From: Shewanella saliphila
GTDB lineage: Bacteria; Pseudomonadota; Gammaproteobacteria; Enterobacterales; Shewanellaceae
DNA length: 64,000 nt
Assembly: GCF_014648295.1 (NCBI RefSeq)
Contig: NZ_BMQV01000015.1
Location: forward strand, 1 to 64,000
Direction of reading: 5' to 3'
In this document: in pieces, positions 21,985 to 35,887 of the stretch
Position numbering within the stretch: position 1 is the stretch's first letter
How the letters are laid out: each line of letters opens with the position of its first letter
The notes under the pieces: generated by a model
Database searches by the model: none
What the model was told of the DNA's origin: nothing
The model's input: only the letters and a program-made list of their open reading frames with translations
Program-made: the position numbers and the translations under genes

Positions 21985-22667
21985 GGGATGGACAGATATA
22001 TTAAATCCAGACGCCAAGCGGGTTAGCAGCAAATTGATCTCAAGCAGGAGGAATGACAAAGCCGTCTGTAAAAAACAGCTAAAAATCAGGGTAAATGAGT
22101 TAAACCAGAGACATAACGCTCATTTTATCAACGAAAATAACCGAGGTTCTTTTGATTAAAGTGTGTTAATTATCTAAATACTCCACCTTTAGATTGAATT
22201 ATTAGCCTGTTAGTAAGGGACTTCTCCAGATTAAAACTCACAAATTATCGATCTTGATCGACAAAAGTGGTTAAAAAAATATTCTCATATGGTTGATATC
22301 AAGTACTTACAGGGTATCAATTTTATGCTTGGTAACAATACCACCCCTCTAAAATGCCTATGGTATTAACGTCGAAAAACGATATTAGCCCAGCTACAGT
22401 AACAATTTCCTGACAGCACCATATCTGTCCCTCTCAACGTCAAGGGCAGGCATTTTATCAATTCAGCTTGTAATCACAGTTAATTATTCTTAATGCCGAT
22501 AATAGCGCCTGTTGATCTTTCAAAGCTGTTTTACTGTGAATGGCTCATCATGACTCACATCAATAAGACCAAGATGAATTATGATTAAATTTTAACCGCA
22601 AGGTGCCGATAACAAGTATAATTAGTGGTATATACCTAATCTTTTTATCTGCACAGGAGGGCGCGAC
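21985..22667. other. Long intergenic region between mraZ and the 106-aa gene
   Basis: About 680 bp between two divergent genes. Apart from the mraZ promoter at its left edge I find no gene with a credible start, no tRNA and no strong terminator. A TATAAT at 22617-22622 could serve the plus-strand gene at 22668, though its -35 is poor. The nine-codon frame at 22053 has a ribosome-binding-like AGGAGG placed too close to its ATG to be convincing. Confidence 0.5.
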
Positions 22668-22988
22668 ATGAGTATTGATAGCATTTATGCCATGCTCGCT
22701 AGGCCTGTGCGTGCCGTCAGTGAGCATCGTCGAATTGTTGAGCAGGTAAATAGGACTAGTGCGATAAGTGCTGACAGTCATGAAGCACCACAATCACAGT
22801 TACCGCCACATATTACCCACAAACCTGTCATCCACAAAAAAACATTAGTACGTAAAGAACGTCGTTCAAAATTACGCACTATAGATGACAAGAAAAACAC
22901 CGGCAGTCGCTTAAGAAGAATGGCTACTGACGAGCGCTTCTCCACTCGTGGAGAAACCGCCAGTCAGCATATTGATATTGAGGTATAG
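22668..22988 (+). CDS. Hypothetical protein, small and basic
   Basis: I do not recognise a family for this 106-aa protein. It has no membrane segment or signal peptide. It is rich in Arg, Lys, His and Ser, with a basic middle (KKTLVRKERRSKLR near residues 60-73) and an acidic C-terminal end (HIDIEV). A strong ribosome binding site (AGGAGGG, 6 bp before the ATG) and a clean start support translation. It converges on glpK with 14 bp between stops. A lineage-restricted gene, possibly nucleic-acid binding, is as far as the sequence allows. Confidence 0.7.
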   Translation: MSIDSIYAMLARPVRAVSEHRRIVEQVNRTSAISADSHEAPQSQLPPHITHKPVIHKKTLVRKERRSKLRTIDDKKNTGSRLRRMATDERFSTRGETASQHIDIEV

Positions 22989-23002
22989 TGAAAGGGTAAT
23001 GA

Positions 23003-24526
<1,524 letters not shown>

Positions 24527-24654
24527 TTATTTTTGTACGGTTTTCTACTTAACTGACCCAGTATGGCATGCTACATCGACATATAAACTAGATGTAATCG
24601 TCTGAGTTTAACAAAAATGACAATTGCTTTGCCTAATTAGACTGATTCAACGGC

Positions 24655-24688
24655 CAATAATAACAAAGCCCCACAAAATGCGGGGCTT
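24655..24688 (-). terminator. Terminator of the FadL-like porin gene
   Basis: Stem AAGCCCC/GGGGCTT (24666-24688) followed by TGTTATTATT on the minus strand, about 33 bp after the stop codon. The stem is short but GC-rich. Confidence 0.75.
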
Positions 24689-24721
24689 ATTTAAAAATCC
24701 TTGGTTCAAACACCAAGCAGA

Positions 24722-26074
24722 TTACATTTTATAGCTAACCTGTAAACCTGTTAACCATATATGGCCTGTCGCTTCACCACTATACCCAACGGAAGCTAAA
24801 CCCAATAGATCCTGAGTTTCAGTGATTGGTGCATCACCGTGCATGCGGATATAAGTCACAGCAAGGTCAACATTCAAATTTTTAGTGACTTGATAGCCGG
24901 TACCCATGCTAAACCATAAACGGTCAGAGTCAGGAATCGTAGTTGTACGGTGTTCATCGTCTACTGCAGTTTTATCAAGTGCGACACCGGCACGTAATGT
25001 CCACTGATCATTCACAGTGTATGTGCTACCAATCGAATAGCGCCAGTTGTCTTTAAAGTTCTCTTCTTTGACAACATCTGACTCAAGATCGCCAGTTGGT
25101 TTTACATCACCAGGAAAGTATGCCACAAGCTGATCAAACACGCTCCATTCAGTCCAGTTTACGCTACCGTGCATTGCCCAGTTATCGGTCAATTGATGAT
25201 AAGAAGCCAGTTCAGCAAAAGCGGGGATTTCAATCGGTAAGTAACCATCAATTTCAATATCTTGGCCACCGTCATAACTCACACCTGCAGCGCTACCATC
25301 AAGCTCTAACTCCACACCACTGTGATAAGCTAATCCGATACGGTGATGCTTATTAATCTGCCAACTTGCACCCGCTTTCCAGCCGTAACTAATGTCATCA
25401 CCTTCCATTGATTTTAACTCAGTACCAGCTGCAGGTAACTGCTCTGCAATGCTTTCAGGTACGTTCGGGTTGGCTTTAACCGCATCAATCCAAGATGGTG
25501 TTGTCGCGCTAATTTCACCTTCACCATAGACAATACGCAGGCCCGCTCCCACAGTAAATTCATCGTCGATACGATAAGCAATGTTTGGATTAAACTCCAC
25601 TGTGGTGATAGAGGTGTGATTACCAAAAATAGCCGCGGCGCTGGTTGAATCTATCTCAGTCGCTAAACCATAGTTTGAGTTAACCGCAAGACCCCAGGTC
25701 CATTGATCGTTTAATTGATTAGAGTAATAAAAGTTCGGTATCAGAGCATCGTCTGCTACATCAATCGCGTTAGCGTCAATGACAATAGCATCTGATCCCA
25801 GTAATGAAGATTCAATGCTAACGTCGCCCAGTACATCAATATCAGGCATAACATAAACCCCACCTGCAGAAAGCTGACGGCCTTCGAGGTAAGATAGCAT
25901 TGCTGGGTTACGCGCTTGAGTTGAGGCGTTATCTGCTATGGCGGCTTCACCCGCAAATGCACGACCTAAACCGGTAGCTGAAGATTCGGCAAGTTGAAAA
26001 CCTGCTGCGTTGACTTGAGTTGTTGCCCCAAAGACAATGGCACTAATGGCCAATGTTAACACTGTTTTTTTCAT
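24722..26074 (-). CDS. FadL/OmpP1/TodX-family outer-membrane transport protein
   Basis: The 450-aa product starts with a cleavable signal peptide (AxA-like site at VNAAG, about residues 22-26). The mature N-terminus GFQLAESSATGLGRAFAGEAA is characteristic of FadL-type beta-barrels, whose N-terminal hatch lets long-chain fatty acids or other hydrophobic compounds through. The last residues (LQVSYKM) form a plausible final beta strand, though they do not end in Phe. The ATG at 26074 is preferred over one two codons upstream because AGAGA lies 6-7 bp before it. No FadR operator was recognised upstream. The substrate is unknown; fatty acids are the family default. Confidence 0.88.
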   Translation of the reverse strand: MKKTVLTLAISAIVFGATTQVNAAGFQLAESSATGLGRAFAGEAAIADNASTQARNPAMLSYLEGRQLSAGGVYVMPDIDVLGDVSIESSLLGSDAIVIDANAIDVADDALIPNFYYSNQLNDQWTWGLAVNSNYGLATEIDSTSAAAIFGNHTSITTVEFNPNIAYRIDDEFTVGAGLRIVYGEGEISATTPSWIDAVKANPNVPESIAEQLPAAGTELKSMEGDDISYGWKAGASWQINKHHRIGLAYHSGVELELDGSAAGVSYDGGQDIEIDGYLPIEIPAFAELASYHQLTDNWAMHGSVNWTEWSVFDQLVAYFPGDVKPTGDLESDVVKEENFKDNWRYSIGSTYTVNDQWTLRAGVALDKTAVDDEHRTTTIPDSDRLWFSMGTGYQVTKNLNVDLAVTYIRMHGDAPITETQDLLGLASVGYSGEATGHIWLTGLQVSYKM

Positions 26075-26080
26075 TATCAT

Positions 26081-26467
26081 TCTCTGTGCTGTAGATTCAT
26101 CCCGCTTAAATCGGCTTCAATAGAGCAAAAGTTCGACTTAAATGAGCGCATAAGTGTACTGATCCAAAATGGCTTTGCAACTAGGTGAAGGGACAAGTGA
26201 GGCATTGAAATGTGCAGATTGAAACTGTGATCCAGTGCAACATTTGTCATTTACGAGATCGATTTGAGCTGAAAAAAAATATAAGTGTGCGCTCAATCAA
26301 GCAACAAATTGACTAACATCTTACTTTCAACATAAAAAACATTACCTTACACGCAACAAGATGAAACACGAGTGAGCTTTGATGTAACAACTAACTTTAG
26401 CATTGTCGATTTAAAATCAATCATTTAGCAATTTCGTTACATTAATTAATTTACAAATAAAAATAAA
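26081..26467. other. Intergenic region between the FadL-like gene and leuD
   Basis: A/T-rich stretch of nearly 390 bp upstream of the FadL-like gene. It must hold that gene's promoter, but I see no clear -35/-10 pair or named operator. No gene candidate was found. Confidence 0.4.
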
Positions 26468-26499
26468 AAAACCTCTTTTTGTTAGCAAAAAGAGGTTTT
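26468..26499 (-). terminator. Terminator of the leuABCD operon
   Basis: A perfect 14-bp stem with a TTAG loop, made of arms AAAACCTCTTTTTG and CAAAAAGAGGTTTT, followed on the minus strand by a long T-rich tract. It lies 56 bp after the leuD stop. Confidence 0.92.
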
Positions 26500-26555
26500 A
26501 TACACCATCAATCCAACAGCGATTGAGTCATTAATCACTCAATATTCACAAATGA

Positions 26556-27161
26556 TTATGCATACCATTGCGGTATTTGAGCTTCATAATCACTAATGTC
26601 TTGTTCAAATGACAAGGTTAAGCCAATCGCATCAAGTCCATTTAACAATTTATGCCTTGCTGACTCAGCCAAACTAAAGCTAAACACTTCACCAGAAGGT
26701 GACATTACCGTTAAAGCTTGTAAGTCGACGGTAATTTGCGCGCCTTCAGTGGCCGCGACTTCATCCATCAATTGTTGCACTTGCTCTGCAGGCAATTTAA
26801 CGGGTAATAAACCATTATTGATCGAGTTGCCATAAAAAATATCAGCAAATGTCGGCGCAATAATCACTCTTAAACCAAAGTCAGCTAACGCCCACGGCGC
26901 ATGTTCTCGCGATGAACCACAACCAAAGTTTTCTTGGGCTAATAAAATCGACGCCCCTTTATAGCGCGGCTTATTTAACGCAAATTCAGGGTTAGGCTGA
27001 TCGCCGGCATCATCTAAATAACGCCAGTCATGAAATAAATGCACTCCAAAGCCGTCACGGGTTACTTTAGATAAAAACTGTTTAGGAATAATCTGATCGG
27101 TGTCAATATTGGTACTGTCGATGGCTACCGCTAAACCGGTATGGGCAGTAAATGCTTGCAT
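26556..27161 (-). CDS. leuD: LeuD, isopropylmalate isomerase small subunit
   Basis: LeuD pairs with LeuC to isomerise 2-isopropylmalate to 3-isopropylmalate in leucine synthesis. The 201-aa protein has the swivelling-domain signature [14 protein letters not shown] near residues 72-85, and N-terminal [13 protein letters not shown]. It is the last gene of leuABCD and starts 19 bp after leuC. Confidence 0.97.
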   Translation of the reverse strand: MQAFTAHTGLAVAIDSTNIDTDQIIPKQFLSKVTRDGFGVHLFHDWRYLDDAGDQPNPEFALNKPRYKGASILLAQENFGCGSSREHAPWALADFGLRVIIAPTFADIFYGNSINNGLLPVKLPAEQVQQLMDEVAATEGAQITVDLQALTVMSPSGEVFSFSLAESARHKLLNGLDAIGLTLSFEQDISDYEAQIPQWYA

Positions 27162-27180
27162 GTGTCTCTCCTATCTCGGT

Positions 27181-28592
27181 TTAGTATGGTTGACGAATAT
27201 CGACGAAATGACCGGCAATGGCAGCGGCTGCAGCCATGGCAGGGCTCACTAAATGTGTGCGGCTACCACGACCTTGACGACCTTCAAAGTTACGATTACT
27301 AGTTGATGCGCAACGATCGCCTGCTTCTAAACGATCATCGTTCATCGCCAAGCACATTGAGCATCCAGGTAAGCGCCATTCAAAGCCCGCTTCGATAAAG
27401 ATTTTATCTAAGCCTTCCGCTTCTGCCTGAATTTTTACCTGGCCAGAACCCGGTACCACAATCGCCACAACACCATCAGCCACCTTACGGTTTTTGGCAT
27501 GCACAGCAGCAGAGCGTAAATCTTCAATACGAGAATTGGTGCAAGACCCAATAAACACCTTATTAATGCTGATATCAGTCATTTTGGTACCAGGCGTTAA
27601 ACCAATGTAATCTAATGCTTTAATCATACTAGATTGGTTAATCAAATTAGATTCTTGTTCAGGGTTAGGTACCACACCGTCAATCGCCACAACTTGACCA
27701 GGGTTGGTCCCCCAAGTTAACTGCGGAGCAATGTCTTTAGCATCTAATACCACTTCAGCATCAAATACGGCATCGGCATCGGTTTTAAGCTGTGACCACG
27801 CTGCAACAGCTTGTTCCCATACGGCATCTTTTGGCGCAAATTCACGGCCTTTTAGGTAATCAAAGGTGGTTTGATCTGGAGCAACCATACCGGCTTTGGC
27901 ACCCATTTCGATGGCCATATTACATAAGGTCATGCGACCTTCCATGCTTAATGCTTCAATGGCTTGACCACAAAACTCAACCACATAACCTGTACCACCA
28001 TCCATACCAAGCTTGCCGATAATGGCAAGTACGATATCTTTCGCGGTAACGCCATCTGTCACTTGACCGCGCACTTCAATCTTCATGGTTTTAGCTTTAA
28101 GTTGACGCAGTGTTTGGGTGGCAAGCACGTGCTCAACTTCTGATGTACCAATACCAAATGCCAATGCACCAAATGCGCCGTGAGTCGCAGTATGCGAGTC
28201 GCCACATACAATTACAGCACCTGGAAGGGTAATACCTAACTCAGGCCCCATAACATGGACAATACCCTGGTTTGGGTGGTGAATGTCGTATAAGCGTACG
28301 CCAAAGTCTTTACAGTTTTGCGCTAGGGTTTCAACTTGCGTACGCGCCATTGGGCTTAACGCATCTAAGCTCGCACTGCGCGTTGAGGTGTTATGATCCA
28401 TGGTGGCAAAGGTTTTTTGTGGTGCACGTAATTGACGTCCAGCCACTTTTAAGCCACTAAATGCTTGAGGCGATGTCACTTCATGCACTAAATGACGGTC
28501 AACATAGACTATTGGTGCTTCACCTTCTGGGCTCGCTACAATATGCGCATCCCACACTTTTTCGTATAGGGTTTTACCTGTTACCTGGGCCA

Positions 28593-28593
<1 letters not shown>
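27181..28593 (-). CDS. leuC: LeuC, isopropylmalate isomerase large subunit
   Basis: The 470-aa aconitase-family subunit carries the [4Fe-4S] cluster. Its cysteine motifs GSCTNSR (near residue 347) and PGCSMC (near 407-410) are intact, as is the substrate motif [12 protein letters not shown]. The start codon shares one base with the leuB stop, so translation is probably coupled. Confidence 0.97.
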
Positions 28594-31252
<2,659 letters not shown>

Positions 31253-31337
31253 CGAATTTCTCCATCGACCATCTTGTATGTATTTCACCTAACTGCAAAC
31301 ATCACAACTGGCTCGTTTCAAAAGGGCTAAAAACAAA

Positions 31338-31365
31338 AAACCCCGCGACTATTAGCGCGGGGTTT
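31338..31365 (-). terminator. leu operon attenuator
   Basis: Stem CCCCGCG/CGCGGGG (31341-31347 with 31356-31362), followed on the minus strand by TTTTTTGTTT. It lies 17 nt after the stop of the leader peptide and 86 bp before leuA, as expected for a ribosome-controlled attenuator. Confidence 0.9.
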
Positions 31366-31381
31366 GTGTATGCTTATTGAC

Positions 31382-31465
31382 TTATTTTGCATGTAACACA
31401 AAGGACTCCGCGCAGCTTATGCCAGAGAGGAGAAGGAGTCCGAGTAAAGTTGATTGTGTATTCAT
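31382..31465 (-). CDS. leuL: leu operon leader peptide
   Basis: A 27-codon frame begins ATG AAT ACA and contains the run LLGLLLL, six leucine codons (TTA, CTC, CTC, CTT, CTC, CTC). The E. coli leader has the same GLLLL core. Stalling at these codons when charged Leu-tRNA is scarce would block the downstream terminator and let leuABCD be read. The Leu codons overlap an inverted repeat, GGAGTCC (31435-31441) with GGACTCC (31403-31409), that can act as the competing hairpin. Too short for routine gene calling; the start lacks a strong ribosome binding site. Confidence 0.88.
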   Translation of the reverse strand: MNTQSTLLGLLLLSGISCAESFVLHAK

Positions 31466-31524
31466 GGCTTCAATATTCACTTTTAGTAAATAGATATTCT
31501 GTATAAATTATCTCTATGAGTAAT

Positions 31525-31552
31525 ATTTAACGCGACCAGCCTCCGCTGTCAA
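31525..31552 (-). promoter_or_regulatory. leu operon promoter
   Basis: Minus-strand TTGACA (31547-31552) is a perfect -35. A TTAAAT at 31525-31530 is the best -10, with a 16-bp spacer, about 60 bp before the leader peptide start. Confidence 0.6.
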
Positions 31553-31784
31553 CCTTAAATTGATTAACTTGAGCAAGATTACGATGTACTAGTACCTCAT
31601 GACAGCTGTTGTCACTTAAAATCCTCGTTCAATAGGCCACAAAGTATACCTCGCATGAATAATATTAAACCAATGAGCTAGATCAAAATTCGCGCACATA
31701 AGTCGCTGCATCGATTATATATTTATGTAACATGTTTTAAAAAATCGTATACTGCCAGCAACCCAATATGAGTAGATATTAACG

Positions 31785-33605
31785 ATGACACGATCGAGAA
31801 ACACAAGTGAGAATAAATTAAGTCGAATGTTTGGCTTTGTTTTAGGATTATTGATTGTTTCTCTGGCATCACCTGTGACAGCTCAAGTATCGCAAGCATT
31901 TTTGATAGCACAAGACGTTGTAAGCAACACTCAACAACTTAGTGTAAATGAACAGTTAGATGTGATTCACGACATCAATACACAACGTTCCGAGCAAGCA
32001 AAAATACTGATTGAAGGACTTGAGCAACAAAGCCTAGAGCAGCCCTTATCTGATGTGCAGACCCTTCGTTTACGTTTATTACGCTGTTTTAATTTATTAG
32101 AGTTTGGTCATTTCGACCAAGCAATCACTTTATCGACCCAAGGTGAGTCAGCCGCCAAAGAATTAAAATACGATGCGGCTCGCCCTTACTTTATGCAATG
32201 TGGCGCCACTGCTTATCAAAGCCTTGGCAATACTTTGCAAGAACAGCTGCTCACAGAAGAAGCTTTACGCTTGGCTAAACGGTACTCTGAAAAACAAGCG
32301 ATTATCGGTAGTTTATATTTACGCAGTCGACAAAACACTAGCCTCGAAAACTACAATCAATCAATTGAAGACTTGCGAATAGGTCTTGATATTTATGATG
32401 AAGCGGAGCAGCAATTTCAACCATGGTATTTATTACCCAAGTCATATCTGCAGGCAGAAATATCTAATGTCTTTTTTTCAATGGGCGATTTTGAAGAGGC
32501 ACTTCATTTTTCAGAGGACTCATACAGCGACATTTCTTCATTTGGAAAAACTAAAGTCACCGTTACTGCAAACTTAGCACTAATCCATATAGCTCTAAAT
32601 GATAGAGGCAAAGTATTGTTTTATCTTAAAAAAATAGAACAATATAGCACAAATCTAAATTCTGAAAGAGACTCTGCTAACTTCTCAGCACTGCTAGCAA
32701 TTATATATTTGAATATTGGTAATTACGATTTAGCACAGCAAAAAGCCCTATTTAGTATAGAGCTATTTACTAAATATCAAGAACCTATATATGTGATGCG
32801 CATAAAACGCACCCTAGCAAAGGTCTATTTTGCCCAAGATAAAGACAATCAAGCATTAACGCTTCTCAATGAGATTATCGAACAAGCGACTGAACTTAAG
32901 CAGTATTCAGACCTTGAAGAGTTTAATCAAATCATCAGCGAATACTATGCCGGTAAGCAACAATTTGAGTCGGCATACCATTATCAAATACAGCGTTTTA
33001 ACGCAGCAAAACAAGCCAACAACAAATTAAACAATGCCCATTTTATGCAATATAAAGCCAGGTTATCGGCTCAAAATGAACCAAGCATAGATGAGAAACC
33101 AACGACCAATAATATTAATCAAAGCCTGTCTATTGCCGCATTGATTATCCTCTTATTATCTGTCGGTTTAGTGCTATTTTTAAGAAGAAAACCGCTACAC
33201 ACTCCTGATGACTCAAAAGAGCAAAGCCAATCACAGATCATTACTGCCATGCTTAATAATGCCAAACAAGGTCACTACCAATTAAGCTTGTTATTAATAA
33301 ATATCAACCATATTCGTCAAGTCGATGTACCTAATTTACTGCAGCAGTTACAGCTAACCCTAAGAGAGCAAGACCAACTGTTCCGGCATAATCTTGATGA
33401 GCTCATTATTATCTTGCCGCACACCTCAGCCATTGGCGCTACGCGCGTAGTACACCAAATAGAAACGGTATTAAATCTATGGCCATCAGATACGAAAACT
33501 TACATTGGAGTTGCCAGTTTACAGCAGCTAGATACATTTGAAGGGCTAATGAAAAAGGCGGTATTAAACCAATTAAGTAAAATGAAACCACAAGAAAACC
33601 AGTAA
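31785..33605 (+). CDS. TPR-repeat membrane protein with degenerate GGDEF domain
   Basis: The 606-aa protein has an N-terminal signal or anchor segment (about residues 15-34). A long helical region rich in TPR-like repeats follows (about 60-420), then one membrane helix near 447-466 and a cytoplasmic domain with GGDEF fold features. That domain lacks the catalytic residues: the metal-binding DxD reads NIN (in LLININHIRQ), and the GGDEF signature reads NLDEL (536-540). It therefore should not make cyclic di-GMP. A sensor or effector role is inferred from the periplasmic repeat plus cytoplasmic domain layout. A second start at 31827 is possible. It is divergent from leuABCD. Confidence 0.75.
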   Translation: MTRSRNTSENKLSRMFGFVLGLLIVSLASPVTAQVSQAFLIAQDVVSNTQQLSVNEQLDVIHDINTQRSEQAKILIEGLEQQSLEQPLSDVQTLRLRLLRCFNLLEFGHFDQAITLSTQGESAAKELKYDAARPYFMQCGATAYQSLGNTLQEQLLTEEALRLAKRYSEKQAIIGSLYLRSRQNTSLENYNQSIEDLRIGLDIYDEAEQQFQPWYLLPKSYLQAEISNVFFSMGDFEEALHFSEDSYSDISSFGKTKVTVTANLALIHIALNDRGKVLFYLKKIEQYSTNLNSERDSANFSALLAIIYLNIGNYDLAQQKALFSIELFTKYQEPIYVMRIKRTLAKVYFAQDKDNQALTLLNEIIEQATELKQYSDLEEFNQIISEYYAGKQQFESAYHYQIQRFNAAKQANNKLNNAHFMQYKARLSAQNEPSIDEKPTTNNINQSLSIAALIILLLSVGLVLFLRRKPLHTPDDSKEQSQSQIITAMLNNAKQGHYQLSLLLININHIRQVDVPNLLQQLQLTLREQDQLFRHNLDELIIILPHTSAIGATRVVHQIETVLNLWPSDTKTYIGVASLQQLDTFEGLMKKAVLNQLSKMKPQENQ

Positions 33606-33653
33606 ACTTAGCCCAACATTATTATTCTGACAAATAACCGGCTAGACCTAGCA

Positions 33654-35498
33654 CTAGCTTTTTGTCAGATAATCACTGATCTCATCTAAAAACTCGCCAC
33701 CAAATCGGTCGAGTTTAATTTGGCCAACACCATTTACCGCCAGCATTTCACCAGGGCTAGTTGGGAGCATGGCCGACATCTCTGCCAGAGTGGCATCGTT
33801 AAAGACTAAGTAAGGTGGGATATCATGCTGCTCTGCTAATTCGCGACGTAACAACTTCAAGCGCGCAAACAGTTTTCTGTCATATTGTTGCGGTGCACGA
33901 GGGTTAGTTTTACGTTTTACATCAATGAGCTGAATGCGCGGTTCAGCCAACATTAACGATAATTCGGCCTTTAATACCGGCCTTGCCGCCGGATTTAACT
34001 TAATCGATGAACCACGGGTAATATCCTGGCTAACTAAGCCTAAATGGATTAACTGGCGGATGACACTGAGCCAATACTCTGTTGATTTATCTGCGCCAAT
34101 CCCCCAAGTGGTTAGCTTGTCATGGCCTCTATCAACTACATTTGCGGCTTTAGATCCTCTCAGTACATCAATCACTTGATGAATACCAAATCTCTGTTGT
34201 AAACGATAAATACACGACAACACTTTTTGCGCATCTTCGGTACCATCATAGCGTTTAGGTGGATCCAAACAAATATCGCAGTTACCACAAGGCTCAGATG
34301 CGGCTTCATCAAAATAATGCAGTAACACTTGTCGACGACAAGTTTGTGCTTCTGCAAAAGCGGCCATGGTATGTAGCTTATGAAACTCAACCTGTTGTTG
34401 AGGCCCAGGTTCTGATTGCTCAATTAAATGTCTTACCCGGCCAATATCGGCAGGGTCAAACAACATATAAGCTTCAGCCTCTAAGCCATCTCGGCCTGCA
34501 CGACCAGTTTCTTGATAATACGCTTCAATGCTTTTAGGGATATCGTAATGCACCACAAAACGCACATTCGATTTATTAATCCCCATACCAAAAGCCACCG
34601 TAGCCACAACGATATCAACTTGGTCTTTCAAAAATTTGTCTTGTACATCTGCGCGATCATCTTGGCTCATCCCTGCATGATATGCTTGCGCATTAAAACC
34701 TTGTAAACGCAGACGCTCTGCCACTTCATCTACCCGGCGACGGCTACTGCAATATACAATGCCGCTGGCACCATTTTGTATGGTGACAAACTGACGTAAC
34801 TGGTTAGCTGCATTTAATTTTTCAGCCACGGTATAACGAATATTTGGCCGATCAAAACTCGATAATAAAGTGTACGGAGCAATATTTAAACGCTCACAAA
34901 TACTGAGTCGTGTCGCTTGATCTGCGGTCGCAGTTAATGCCATTAACGGAATATACGGAAAATACGCTTTTAACTGCCCAAGGGCTGCGTATTCTGGTCT
35001 AAAATCATGGCCCCACTGACTAATACAGTGAGCTTCATCTACCGCAAACATAGACAATTCAACCGATTGTAAGCGCTCAATAAAGTCTGGACGTAATAAG
35101 CGTTCAGGCGAGACATACAAGAGTTTTATCTCGCCAGCATGTAGTTTACGAAGCACTTCTGCACTTTGCTCACGCGGCAGCGATGAATTGAGATATGCAG
35201 CAGCTACACCGCTTTGTAATAAACTGTCTACTTGGTCTTTCATTAACGAAATCAAAGGTGACACAACTATTGTCACACCCGGCAACACTAAAGCTGGTAA
35301 CTGGTAGCACATACTTTTGCCGCCACCTGTAGGCATAATCACTAAGGTGTCTTGGCCCTGTAAACTGTGCTCAATCACTTCTCGTTGCCCTTCACGAAAG
35401 GCACGATAACCAAATACCTGCTGTAAACTGGTCGATAACACATCCTGCTCAGTAGCAGTATCAAGAGTTGGGCTTGGCGTCGAAGTCAGATTATCCAT
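33654..35498 (-). CDS. recQ: RecQ, ATP-dependent DNA helicase
   Basis: A 3'-5' DNA helicase of the RecF repair pathway. The 614-aa protein has Walker A TGGGKSMCYQLP near residues 57-68, DEAH with the aromatic-rich loop (VDEAHCISQWGHDFRPEY), and the helicase C domain. The RecQ zinc-site cysteines are present (CRRQ...CGNCDIC), followed by a winged helix and a C-terminal HRDC domain from about 535. Full length and intact. Confidence 0.97.
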   Translation of the reverse strand: MDNLTSTPSPTLDTATEQDVLSTSLQQVFGYRAFREGQREVIEHSLQGQDTLVIMPTGGGKSMCYQLPALVLPGVTIVVSPLISLMKDQVDSLLQSGVAAAYLNSSLPREQSAEVLRKLHAGEIKLLYVSPERLLRPDFIERLQSVELSMFAVDEAHCISQWGHDFRPEYAALGQLKAYFPYIPLMALTATADQATRLSICERLNIAPYTLLSSFDRPNIRYTVAEKLNAANQLRQFVTIQNGASGIVYCSSRRRVDEVAERLRLQGFNAQAYHAGMSQDDRADVQDKFLKDQVDIVVATVAFGMGINKSNVRFVVHYDIPKSIEAYYQETGRAGRDGLEAEAYMLFDPADIGRVRHLIEQSEPGPQQQVEFHKLHTMAAFAEAQTCRRQVLLHYFDEAASEPCGNCDICLDPPKRYDGTEDAQKVLSCIYRLQQRFGIHQVIDVLRGSKAANVVDRGHDKLTTWGIGADKSTEYWLSVIRQLIHLGLVSQDITRGSSIKLNPAARPVLKAELSLMLAEPRIQLIDVKRKTNPRAPQQYDRKLFARLKLLRRELAEQHDIPPYLVFNDATLAEMSAMLPTSPGEMLAVNGVGQIKLDRFGGEFLDEISDYLTKS

Positions 35499-35671
35499 TC
35501 ACACTATGATGTCATTTAAAGAATGGTCATTTTAAAGCACTCAGCCACAGATGTCTTGAAGCAAAGTACAATTGCCACATTTAACACGCCAATGATGATT
35601 GAGTATTGCTCACTTTAGCGTTAGATTAAATACTCTATGCGCATTGAAAATACATACAAAAATAATAAATC

Positions 35672-35867
35672 AACCTGAGCCCGGGATAAGGGATGAACTT
35701 ATACTGTTTAAAATCAACATGTTATTCATCCTCACTTTCAAGCTTGTCATTTGTTCTGCTAACAAGGCGAATTGACGCGTCAATAGCTAGCCTATTGTAA
35801 GTCGATTCAACGCAGTTAGCAGGGCAAAGGACTGTTTGAAAGGCGTTTATTATCCCGAGCTCAGGTT
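35672..35867. repeat. Intergenic repeat with 18-bp terminal inverted repeats, copy A
   Basis: A 196-bp element. The ends AACCTGAGCCCGGGATAA and TTATCCCGAGCTCAGGTT are inverted repeats. An internal hairpin pairs CTGCTAAC (35756-35763) with GTTAGCAG (35815-35822). A nearly identical 160-bp copy lies at 60828-60987, lacking 36 nt of the interior, and a remnant lies at 46817-46889. No coding capacity is visible, so it resembles a MITE. It sits between recQ and the thioesterase gene. Confidence 0.8.
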
Positions 35868-35887
35868 AAATACGACAAGGATTGCCC

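Noticed and set aside
22053..22082. A nine-codon frame preceded by AGGAGG.
   Set aside because: The ribosome-binding-like sequence is only one base from the ATG, too close to work, and no attenuator follows.
21990..22435. Partial inverted match between GGACAGATAT near 21990 and ATATCTGTCC near 22423.
   Set aside because: Ten matching bases separated by over 400 bp, without other structure, are likely to occur by chance.
35756..35822. The CTGCTAAC/GTTAGCAG hairpin inside the repeat recalls an integron attC site.
   Set aside because: The left core does not fit RYYYAAC (G where a pyrimidine is required), and no cassette genes or integrase lie nearby. The terminal inverted repeats explain the element better.
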